7,625 nucleotides of DNA from Methanocaldococcaceae archaeon (GTDB taxonomy: Archaea > AGJL01 > Methanococci > Methanococcales > Methanocaldococcaceae). Every line of letters starts with the position of its first letter. Positions within the stretch are counted from its first letter, which is position 1. The translations under genes were made by a program, and so were the position numbers. This document shows, one piece after another, positions 1 to 5,869 of this stretch. A model generated the notes under the pieces. The model made no database searches and was not told the origin of the DNA. It saw only the letters and a list, made by a program, of their open reading frames with translations. The stretch lies in the NCBI GenBank assembly GCA_027023665.1, contig JALVUY010000185.1, positions 1-7,625 of the forward strand, written 5' to 3'.

Positions 1-153
1 GTTGTAAGAAAAGAAGACATAGAAGAAAAATTGGCAAATATTAAGAAATTAGAAGAAGAAATTGAAAAACTTAAGAAAGAGAATGAAGAGTTAGCTAAGA
101 AATTAGAAAAAGTTAAAGAAATCTTAAAAGAAGCATTAAAAGAATTAGAATAA
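1..153 (+). CDS. C-terminal end of a coiled-coil protein (partial, 5' end outside window)
   Basis: Reading from base 1 in the first frame gives 50 codons followed by a TAA stop at 151-153, with no start codon, so this is the tail of a longer gene entering from the left. The visible residues are almost all Glu, Lys, Leu and Ile. They form a regular heptad pattern, with Ile7, Ile14, Ile21, Asn28, Leu35, Leu42 and Leu49 at one core position and Leu17, Leu24, Leu31, Val38 and Ala45 at the other. This is a parallel coiled coil, probably dimeric since a buried Asn favours dimers. The parent family cannot be named from this tail; it could be a transcription factor, a structural protein or a glycan-related protein. 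The next gene lies 77 bp downstream, after a T-rich stretch. Confidence 0.8.
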   Translation, partial: VVRKEDIEEKLANIKKLEEEIEKLKKENEELAKKLEKVKEILKEALKELE

Positions 154-182
154 ATCCTATAATTTCTTTTATTTTTTATACT
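154..182 (+). terminator. T-rich archaeal-type terminator candidate
   Basis: Directly behind the coiled-coil stop codon lies a run dominated by T (TTTCTTTTATTTTTTATA). Archaeal RNA polymerase terminates at such U-rich tracts without needing a hairpin. The end of the tract (TTTTTTATAC) could instead be the TATA element of the DUF77 gene, since it sits roughly 50 bases ahead of that start. In this AT-rich DNA neither reading is strong. Confidence 0.35.
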
Positions 183-230
183 ATCTTTTAAAAATTTTAC
201 ATCTATTTTTGTTTTTATTAGGTGATAATT

Positions 231-524
231 GTGAGAAAAGTTGTGGCAGAAGTTTCAATAATCCCATTAGGAAAAGGTGCAAGTGTTTCAAAGTATATTA
301 AAAAGGCTATTGATGTTTTTAAAAAATACAACTTAAAAGTTGAGACAAACGCAATGGGTACAGTATTGGAGGGAGACTTAGATGAGATTTTAAAAGCATT
401 TAAAGAGGCACATTCAACTGTCTTAAATGATGTGGATAGAGTTGTAAGTAGTTTAAAAATTGATGAAAGAAAAGATAAAGAAAATACAATTGAAAGAAAA
501 TTAAAGGCAATTGGAGAACTATAA
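231..524 (+). CDS. DUF77 / MTH1187-family thiamine-binding-like protein
   Basis: A 97-residue protein of the MTH1187/YkoF-like family (DUF77, COG0011 as I recall). Family structures show a small ferredoxin-like fold that assembles into oligomers, and several members bind thiamine or a thiamine-like ligand; a precise cellular role is not established. Supporting features are the full family length, the N-terminal strand EVSIIPLGKGASVSKYI (7-23), the central YNLKVETNAMGTVLEG block (33-48), and the late SSLKIDERKD segment (73-82). The open frame begins at a GTG at 222, but that GTG lies inside the ribosome binding site AGGTGA (220-225). GTG 231, five bases after the site, is therefore the better start and gives the N-terminus MRKVVAEV. 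The carbamoyltransferase gene follows after 14 bp, so the two are probably cotranscribed. Family assignment is firm; ligand and function are open. Confidence 0.92.
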   Translation: MRKVVAEVSIIPLGKGASVSKYIKKAIDVFKKYNLKVETNAMGTVLEGDLDEILKAFKEAHSTVLNDVDRVVSSLKIDERKDKENTIERKLKAIGEL

Positions 525-538
525 TTTTTGGTGTTTAT

Positions 539-2089
539 ATGATTTTAGGGTTATGTGATGGACATAACGCAAGTGCCTCATTAATTGATAAAAACAATAT
601 TTTATATGCAATTAGTGAAGAAAGATTTACAAGAAAAAAAAATCAAAGGGGTTTCCCAGAAAATTCTATAAATTATATTTTAAGCAATGTTGATGCTGAA
701 AATATTGGATATGTTTCTGTTGGAGGAGTTTTTAGGAGAGGAGAGAGATTAAAAAAGCTAAAAAATTTTCAAAATAAAATAAAGAAAAAATTTTTATACA
801 TTTATCATCATATAGCACATTCATATCTATATAAATTATCAAATTTTAAAGAATCCTTAGTTATTTCAATTGATGGGGGAGGGGATGGACTCTCTTTTTT
901 GGCATCAATTGCTAATAAAAATGATTTAGAAATTATTGCTCAGAGTGATTTAATAGACTCAGTTGGAGATTTTTACGCATCAATAACTGAACTACTATGT
1001 TTTAAACCAATGAAAGATGAAGGTAAAGTTATGTCATTATCTTCTTTTGATTGTGAAGATAATATAAATTTAAAAGTTATTGATTATATTGAGGGGATAA
1101 AATCATTCAAAAACTATTTAGGAGTTGTTGGATATGAAGCTACCAAAGCATTAAAAAAACTTATGATTCCTTATCTAAATAACAAAGATAAATTATCTTT
1201 TGAAGATAAAGTAAAAATATCAAAATTTGCTCAAAAAACTTTGGAAGATATTGTTTTAAAGGCAGTAGATAATTTAACCTATGAATTTGATATAGATAAT
1301 GTTGTATTTGTTGGAGGTGTGGCACAGAATGTTAAGTTAAACTCAAAAATTGCTGAAAAGTATAATTTATTTGTCCCTCCTTTTATGGGTGATGAAGGGC
1401 TTTGTTTAGGAGCAAGTTTAGCTGATAAAAGAATAGACAGAATTAATTTAATAAATACATACTTTGGATATGAAATTAAAAATGAAAATGTTGAAAAAAC
1501 GTTGGAAGATATAAAAAACAAACTTAAAGATTATAAAATAGACTTTATTGAAGAAATGGACATTCCAGAGGTTGTTGGTAATTTAATAGTTGAAAATAAT
1601 ATTGTATGTATAGCAAGAGGTAAAATGGAATTTGGTCCAAGAGCTTTAGGGAATAGGAGTATATTGTCTTTACCTACAAAAGAAAATAAAGAAAAAATAA
1701 ACAAAAAATTAAAAAGAGATTGGTTTATGCCATTTGCTCCTACAATACTTTATGAGTATATAGAGGATTATTTAATAAATCCAAGATATTCTCCATTTAT
1801 GACACAAATATTTAAAGTTAAAGAAGATAAAATAAAAGAAATTGAAGGAGTAGTTCATGTAGACAAAACTACAAGGCCACAAACATTAAAAAAAGAATCA
1901 AATGAGACATATTATAATTTAATAAAATATATATATGACATAACTGAAGTTCCAGTAGTTTTAAACACTTCTTTTAATATACATGGAGAGCCAATAGTTT
2001 GCAACGAAAAGGATGCAATAAAAAGCTTTTTAACAGCAGATTTTGACGCTCTATTATTAGGCAATTATTTAATTTCTAAGATTAAATAA
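539..2089 (+). CDS. NodU/CmcH/TobZ-family O-carbamoyltransferase
   Basis: A 516-residue protein of the family that moves a carbamoyl group from carbamoyl phosphate, via carbamoyl-adenylate, to a hydroxyl of a sugar or antibiotic precursor. The N-terminal Kae1-like ATPase half (about 1-320) shows the opening GLCDGHNAS (4-12), EERFTRKK (27-34), HHIAH (90-94), SIDGGGDG (110-117) and GDEG around Asp285. The two spaced histidines and the aspartates match the metal and nucleotide site known from TobZ. The C-terminal half (about 330-516) has FGPRALGNRS (365-374), PFAPTIL and NTSFN-HGEPIV, all hallmarks of the family. It is slightly shorter than the bacterial enzymes but appears complete. ATG 539 sits five bases after GGTG (530-533). 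It lies 14 bp behind the DUF77 gene. The acceptor is unknown; in archaea a surface glycan or nucleotide sugar is plausible but not shown here. The 3' end overlaps the convergent AK6 gene by 25 bp. Confidence 0.93.
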   Translation: MILGLCDGHNASASLIDKNNILYAISEERFTRKKNQRGFPENSINYILSNVDAENIGYVSVGGVFRRGERLKKLKNFQNKIKKKFLYIYHHIAHSYLYKLSNFKESLVISIDGGGDGLSFLASIANKNDLEIIAQSDLIDSVGDFYASITELLCFKPMKDEGKVMSLSSFDCEDNINLKVIDYIEGIKSFKNYLGVVGYEATKALKKLMIPYLNNKDKLSFEDKVKISKFAQKTLEDIVLKAVDNLTYEFDIDNVVFVGGVAQNVKLNSKIAEKYNLFVPPFMGDEGLCLGASLADKRIDRINLINTYFGYEIKNENVEKTLEDIKNKLKDYKIDFIEEMDIPEVVGNLIVENNIVCIARGKMEFGPRALGNRSILSLPTKENKEKINKKLKRDWFMPFAPTILYEYIEDYLINPRYSPFMTQIFKVKEDKIKEIEGVVHVDKTTRPQTLKKESNETYYNLIKYIYDITEVPVVLNTSFNIHGEPIVCNEKDAIKSFLTADFDALLLGNYLISKIK

Positions 2090-2598
2090 TCAAAATATTT
2101 GGTAGTCCAATCTACAATACCCTTTCTCTCTTTTTTATGTTTTATTGCTTCAATAATCTCATTGACAATATCATCAACATCTCTATTTGTCGTATCTATC
2201 TCATAAACTTTACCTTTACTTTCGCATAAACAAACATCTAATATTTCTGCTTGAACATTTTCCAAAACCTTTTTTGGCTTATATCCTCTCTCTTCTAATC
2301 TTTTTTTAATAATCACTGGATTGCATCTAAGAACTATCGTGTAATCAGGATTTAATAAGTGAGATACATGTCCATCTAAAATTATAGTTTTTTCTTTATC
2401 TTCAATTTTTTTAATAAAGTTTTCTAATTTTTCAAAATCAATGACATAAGAGTCCATATCAATATCTTTTTCCTTATATAGTTTATATTTTTTAACAACC
2501 TCAGTTATATCTATAACTTTTATTCCTAACTTATCTCCTAAAACTTTAGATACTGTTGTCTTTCCCACTCCCGGAGTTCCAGTTATGGCAATTCTCAT
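2065..2598 (-). CDS. AK6/Fap7-type adenylate kinase, ribosome-assembly ATPase
   Basis: A 177-residue P-loop kinase of the archaeal/eukaryotic AK6 (Fap7, hCINAP) family. It interconverts adenine nucleotides and, in relatives, acts as an ATPase in small-subunit rRNA maturation together with ribosomal protein uS11. Visible motifs are the P-loop GTPGVGKT (7-14), DGHVSHLL (75-82) in the NMP-binding region, LR at 90-91, the lid segment RGYKPKKVLENVQAEILDV (104-122), and a C-terminal VDWT typical of archaeal members. An upstream ATG at 2625 is possible. However, GGTGA at 2603-2607 lies four bases before ATG 2598, which starts directly at the Rossmann strand MRIAITG, so 2598 is preferred. It is separated by 118 bp from the SepF-like gene and probably has its own promoter. 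Its last 25 bp overlap the carbamoyltransferase gene on the other strand. Confidence 0.9.
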   Translation of the reverse strand: MRIAITGTPGVGKTTVSKVLGDKLGIKVIDITEVVKKYKLYKEKDIDMDSYVIDFEKLENFIKKIEDKEKTIILDGHVSHLLNPDYTIVLRCNPVIIKKRLEERGYKPKKVLENVQAEILDVCLCESKGKVYEIDTTNRDVDDIVNEIIEAIKHKKERKGIVDWTTKYFDYLILEIK

Positions 2599-2625
2599 TA
2601 AATCACCAAAAACAAACGAATACAT

Positions 2626-2716
2626 TAAAAATAATATAACTTAAAAATAATAAAAATAAGACTGAGAAATTATAAACTAATAAAAATCTAATAGAAACTA
2701 ATAATAAAAGTAAAGT
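2626..2716 (-). promoter_or_regulatory. AT-rich gap: terminator of SepF-like gene and promoter of AK6 gene
   Basis: Read on the minus strand, the first half after the SepF-like stop codon is T-rich (several runs of four to five T) and can serve as a terminator. Two TATA-like elements follow. TTTATAAT lies around 2670-2677, and its expected start point would leave a leader of about 45 bases. GTTATATTAT lies around 2632-2641, and its expected start point would fall just ahead of the GGTGA site. Neither can be chosen from sequence alone. Confidence 0.35.
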
Positions 2717-3196
2717 TTATTCTATACTCTCCGCATCGTCAGAAATTTCTGAGACATATTTGTCTAATACAACATCATCCTTATATGCCAATAATACATT
2801 TTCAGCGATGAATCCTAATTTATATTTTAAGACATTCATATAATCTCTAAATTCATTGAGTTCTTTGATTATGGATTCAAATGGAACCTCTTCTAAGTTT
2901 ACTATTATAACATCATACTCAGGGATTTTATCTTTAATATTTTCAAAGTCTAAGGGATGCTTAATTCTTACAACATACAATTTAGGATATATTTTTTCTA
3001 TTTTTACGACTTCTTTAACTTCAACCTCTTTTATGTTTTCTGCTTCTACATTTTGTAGTTCTTCTTTATCTTCTTCTAATATATAAGCAGGTTTTTCTTC
3101 CCCAATAACAATATATTCCTCCTCTTCAGGAACTTCTACAGGCTTAGGTATGTCTTTATTACCTTTAATTTTTTTTATGATTTTTTTTATAACCAT
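2717..3196 (-). CDS. SepF-like (DUF552) cell-division family protein, divergent
   Basis: A 159-residue protein with SepF architecture. A short basic amphipathic helix (MVIKKIIKKIKGN, 1-13) could bind the membrane. An acidic, low-complexity linker follows (about 15-67), then a compact alpha/beta domain (about 70-150). The domain begins with the strand KLYVVRI, and VIIVNLEEV resembles the VIVNLE strand of SepF. After it comes a helix with EFRDYMNVLKYKLGFIAENVLLAY, where SepF has its dimer-forming helix and final strands. SepF anchors FtsZ to the membrane in many archaea. The glycine-rich dimer turn of typical SepF is not obvious here, so this may be a divergent paralogue or only a structural relative. 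ATG 3196 lies seven bases after GAGGG (3204-3208). It stands alone, with 96 bp to the oxidoreductase gene and 118 bp to the AK6 gene. Family assignment is moderate. Confidence 0.55.
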   Translation of the reverse strand: MVIKKIIKKIKGNKDIPKPVEVPEEEEYIVIGEEKPAYILEEDKEELQNVEAENIKEVEVKEVVKIEKIYPKLYVVRIKHPLDFENIKDKIPEYDVIIVNLEEVPFESIIKELNEFRDYMNVLKYKLGFIAENVLLAYKDDVVLDKYVSEISDDAESIE

Positions 3197-3216
3197 AACA
3201 CTTCCCTCATAAATAT

Positions 3217-3256
3217 AATATAAAATATTTAATAAAAACTAAGTTAAATATTTAAT
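3217..3256 (-). promoter_or_regulatory. Promoter region of SepF-like gene with repeated AAATATTTAAT element
   Basis: On the minus strand TTTATATT (3224-3217) looks like a TATA box but lies so near the start codon that its transcript would be nearly leaderless. A second AT-rich element further out (near 3240-3250) would give a leader that includes the GAGGG binding site. The plus strand carries AAATATTTAAT twice, at 3223-3233 and 3246-3256. The second copy lies within the perfect palindrome TTAAATATTTAA (3244-3255). These could be operators or simply AT-rich promoter DNA. Confidence 0.3.
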
Positions 3257-3292
3257 CATAATTGTATTTAGTAATTATTATTTATTTAAATT

Positions 3293-4639
3293 TTATTTTT
3301 TTAATAATTTATTTAATGCATCTTCTGCGGCTAAAGATAAAGGCTCATACACCATAGAAACTGGTGGAGCATAGCAGAATTCCATATTAACAAGTTCTTC
3401 AGCAGTAGTTTTTTTAAATATTGCTATTGACATTGCATCAATTCTTTCAGCTATTCGCTCTCCTCCAACTATTTGACATCCAACAACTCTACCTTCTTCA
3501 TTAAATATCATCTTAATATCTATTCTCTTCCCTCCAGGATAGTATCTTGCTCTTGTTAATGCTGTGGCTCTACCAATAATTATAGGTATTCTTTTTAAAT
3601 TAGCAGAAAATGCCGTTAATCCAGTTCCACCAATCTCTAAATCTCCAATTTTACTAACTGCTGAATTTAAAACTGGATAGAACTTTGCTTCAATTCCTGC
3701 AATGTTTTTACCAGCAACAATTCCCTGTCTTACAGCAGTTGATCCAAATGGAGATAATGTTTTCTCCCCAGTTATGAAATCAGTTACTTCAACACAGTCT
3801 CCAACTGCATATATATTTGGAATTGATGTTTGCATTTTTTCATTGACTTCTATAGCATATTTACCTATTTTACATCCTGCCTTTTTTGCCAATTCTATAT
3901 TTGGTCTTACACCAGTAGCCATTACTACCATATCGACGTCATATAATTTATTGTCAACACAAACTGCTTCAACTTTATCTTTTCCAACGATCTTTTCTAA
4001 AGGTTTTGACAATATAATTTTAATTCCTTCTTTTTCCAAATATTTTTGGACAATTTCAGCCATGTCTGGATCTAAAAATCTTGGTAAAACCTGAGGAGCC
4101 ATCTCAATAACTAAAACATCTAAACCTCTTTTCTTTAAACCATACGCCATTTCTAAACCTATAGCTCCAGCTCCTACAACAGCAACTCTTCTGCAATTAT
4201 TTTCTTCAATATATTTTAATATATTTCTTCCATCTTCAATAGTTCTAACCTTAAATACTCCATCTAAATCTTTTCCTTCAATTGGTGGGATAAATGGAAC
4301 TGCCCCAGTAGCTAAAACTAAATAATCATAATCTATTTCAAATTTATTTCCATCTTTATCTACACATATTATTTTATTTTCCTTTGAATTTACATCTGTA
4401 ACTGTAGTTTCTGTTAATACATCAATATTTCTTTCTTTTTTGTAATATTCCGGTGTGTGCATAACTATATCGTCAAAACTCTTTATAACTCCTTCAATTA
4501 CATAAGGAATAGCACAAGGAGAATAGGCAATCTCTTTCTCTTTGGTTACTACAATTATCTCAATGTCTTTATTGTATTTTCTAATTGTTGATGCTGTTGT
4601 TAAACCTCCTGCTCCACTTCCTACAATTACTGCCCTCAT
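3293..4639 (-). CDS. nox: FAD/NAD(P)H disulfide oxidoreductase (NADH oxidase / CoA-disulfide reductase family)
   Basis: A complete 448-residue flavoprotein of the family with a single redox cysteine, which includes NADH oxidase, NADH peroxidase and CoA-disulfide or persulfide reductases. The FAD-binding GSGAGG lies at 7-12, the active cysteine is Cys42 in YSPCAIPY (39-46), and LATG is at 109-112. The NAD(P)H Rossmann motif GAGAIG is at 156-161, a second ATG motif at 241-243, and the second FAD motif YAVGDC at 277-282. The C-terminal dimer domain includes CYAPPVS (422-428), whose tyrosine corresponds to an active-site tyrosine in CoA-disulfide reductases. The M. jannaschii homologue is, from memory, annotated as an NADH oxidase. 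In an anaerobic methanogen the true substrate may be oxygen, CoA disulfide or polysulfide. GGTGAGG (4642-4648) precedes ATG 4639, and a strong TATA box lies upstream. Probably monocistronic, since 96 bp and another likely promoter follow. Confidence 0.92.
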   Translation of the reverse strand: MRAVIVGSGAGGLTTASTIRKYNKDIEIIVVTKEKEIAYSPCAIPYVIEGVIKSFDDIVMHTPEYYKKERNIDVLTETTVTDVNSKENKIICVDKDGNKFEIDYDYLVLATGAVPFIPPIEGKDLDGVFKVRTIEDGRNILKYIEENNCRRVAVVGAGAIGLEMAYGLKKRGLDVLVIEMAPQVLPRFLDPDMAEIVQKYLEKEGIKIILSKPLEKIVGKDKVEAVCVDNKLYDVDMVVMATGVRPNIELAKKAGCKIGKYAIEVNEKMQTSIPNIYAVGDCVEVTDFITGEKTLSPFGSTAVRQGIVAGKNIAGIEAKFYPVLNSAVSKIGDLEIGGTGLTAFSANLKRIPIIIGRATALTRARYYPGGKRIDIKMIFNEEGRVVGCQIVGGERIAERIDAMSIAIFKKTTAEELVNMEFCYAPPVSMVYEPLSLAAEDALNKLLKK

Positions 4640-4689
4640 TTCCTCACCATTTTAATTGAGATTTTTAATACTTATAGAGCATTATAAGG

Positions 4690-4701
4690 ATTATATAAAT
4701 T
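4690..4701 (-). promoter_or_regulatory. TATA box of the disulfide oxidoreductase gene
   Basis: On the minus strand ATTTATATAATCC preceded by an A-run matches the methanogen BRE/TATA consensus well (TTTATATA). Transcription would be expected to start about 25 bases further on, near 4669, giving a leader of about 30 bases that contains the GGTGAGG ribosome binding site. It is the clearest promoter in the window. Confidence 0.6.
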
Positions 4702-4724
4702 TTTTTAATTTTTGATTTTAGATT

Positions 4725-5222
4725 TTATTTTTTTAGTTCATCAAGACTTTTTGCCACACAAAATTCACACAATGAATACTCATTAAGTTGTTTATTTTTA
4801 ACAGGACAATAATAGATATTACCTTTTTTAACAATTTTTACGTTTCCAGGGAATGTTAAATATATTGGATGCAAGGGTTTTTTTGCAATGAAAGTTAAAT
4901 AAGGACACAATATTTTAGAAAGATTTATAAATGTTTCTTCGTCTTCAGTATTATACTTTTTAAAACTTTCAATCCTTTTAAGCATTTCATTTAATTTATT
5001 TTTATCTATTTCCTCATCTTTAATTTCGTTAGTTTTTTTTCTTTTAATTTCATTAAATGTTTCAATTAAATATTTCATCATTGATTCTACATAATGATTT
5101 TTATATTTATTTGGGAGATATTTAGCATCTTTTTCAATATAACACTTAATTTTCATTATATCATATATACTGAAATTATCAATTTCTTTTTTTAATTTTT
5201 CAAATAATTCTCTTGCTTTCAT
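4725..5222 (-). CDS. DUF2115 / UPF0305 family protein, cysteine-rich
   Basis: A 165-residue protein of a methanogen-centred family (DUF2115, UPF0305) whose function is unknown. The N-terminal two thirds (1-105) are highly charged and helical. The C-terminal third holds the recognisable core: ILCPY with Cys106, KPLHPIYLTFPGN with His118 (115-127), YYCPVKNKQ with Cys139, and CEFC with Cys152 and Cys155. Four cysteines and a histidine in this order suggest a bound zinc or iron-sulfur centre, which is my inference. The frame stays open to an ATG at 5261, but that start would overlap the previous gene. ATG 5222, preceded by AGGGGAATT, begins MKARELFEKL and leaves an 11-bp gap, so it is preferred. 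The tight spacing implies cotranscription with the VIT-like transporter gene. Confidence 0.85.
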   Translation of the reverse strand: MKARELFEKLKKEIDNFSIYDIMKIKCYIEKDAKYLPNKYKNHYVESMMKYLIETFNEIKRKKTNEIKDEEIDKNKLNEMLKRIESFKKYNTEDEETFINLSKILCPYLTFIAKKPLHPIYLTFPGNVKIVKKGNIYYCPVKNKQLNEYSLCEFCVAKSLDELKK

Positions 5223-5233
5223 AATTCCCCTAA

Positions 5234-5809
5234 TTAAAATGCTTTTTCTATCATAAAGCATAGGAATGTCACAATTATAGCTCCTATAACCATTTTTATT
5301 CCTGAAATTACAACATTTTCCTTGGAAATGTTTCCAATAAACACTCCCAATATAAATAATAGTCCTACAGTTATTGCTATTGCCAAATATAAGGCAGTTT
5401 TTATATCAAATAAAAAAAATGGAATAATTGGTAGTGCAGATCCAACTGTTGTAGATATTCCATCAATAAGCCCACAGATCATAGTTCCTCTAATAGCCCT
5501 TTTGTAAATTATAGATTTTTTTAAATATCCACTATGTTTCAATAAGTTTTTTTCCTTTTGGATCCTGTCTCTCTCTAACAATGCCTTTTCTGCTGTGAAT
5601 GCCCCTAAGATATTAGATAAACCATTAGCCACTCCTCCTCCAAGCCCTGCAGCTATAATAACTGACGGATCTGAGGAACCACTGGCTCCAATAACTACTC
5701 CAAGAGCTGATAAAGTTCCATCTATAAGTCCTCTAACAATATATCTCGTTCCTGATTCTTTAGTTAGGATATTTAAAATTGATTTCAAACTACGCGGAAT
5801 TTTCAACAC
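5234..5809 (-). CDS. CCC1/VIT1-like integral membrane protein, probable metal transporter
   Basis: A 191-residue membrane protein resembling the VIT1/CCC1 iron and manganese transporters, possibly the archaeal TIGR00267 subgroup. Five hydrophobic segments are visible, at about 24-42, 48-70, 106-134, 138-160 and 166-187. The first holds RGLIDGTLSALGVVIG (26-41), equivalent to the conserved Asp-Gly region of VIT1 helix 1. The second holds AAGLGGGVANGLSNILGAFTA. The third repeats the motif as CGLIDG (112-117), pointing to internal duplication. The segment between helices 2 and 3 (about 72-104) is short and Lys/Glu-rich and lacks the long glutamate-rich metal-binding domain of plant VIT1. The start is GTG 5809 (three bases after GGTGA at 5813-5817) or TTG 5806 (six bases after). 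The DUF2115 gene follows after 11 bp. Cation transport is inferred from family; the ion is unknown. Confidence 0.78.
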   Translation of the reverse strand: MLKIPRSLKSILNILTKESGTRYIVRGLIDGTLSALGVVIGASGSSDPSVIIAAGLGGGVANGLSNILGAFTAEKALLERDRIQKEKNLLKHSGYLKKSIIYKRAIRGTMICGLIDGISTTVGSALPIIPFFLFDIKTALYLAIAITVGLLFILGVFIGNISKENVVISGIKMVIGAIIVTFLCFMIEKAF

Positions 5810-5869
5810 ATATCACCTTTTAAATATTTTATTATTTTAATATATCAATTAAATTTATTATTATAATAT
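5810..5869 (-). promoter_or_regulatory. AT-rich gap before the VIT-like gene, possible promoter
   Basis: Sixty bases separate the RraA-like stop codon from the VIT-like start and consist almost wholly of A and T, apart from the AAGGTGA ribosome binding site at 5813-5819. On the minus strand TATA-like stretches such as TGATATATTA (about 5839-5848) could start transcription 20-25 bases ahead of the gene. The gap is longer than the 11-20 bp gaps inside the tight pairs, which suggests a separate transcription unit, though readthrough from hemB is possible. Confidence 0.3.

Noticed and set aside
1279..1521. 80-codon open frame on the minus strand inside the carbamoyltransferase gene
   Set aside because: Antisense to a well-supported gene, composition reflects the opposite strand, no ribosome binding site or family features.
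2020..2031. Perfect palindrome AAAAAGCTTTTT, considered as a terminator hairpin for the AK6 transcript
   Set aside because: It lies within the carbamoyltransferase coding region, has no loop for a stable hairpin and is easily produced by AT-rich coding sequence.
2856..3086. 76-codon plus-strand open frame opposite the SepF-like gene
   Set aside because: Ser/Thr-rich shadow of the Glu/Lys-rich linker on the other strand; no credible start signal.
3702..4094. 130-codon plus-strand open frame opposite the disulfide oxidoreductase gene
   Set aside because: Lies fully inside a gene with intact family motifs; no binding site and no recognisable domain.
5322..5840. Two plus-strand open frames opposite the VIT-like gene
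   Set aside because: Shadows of the hydrophobic gene on the minus strand; Pro/Ser/Thr-rich and lacking start signals.
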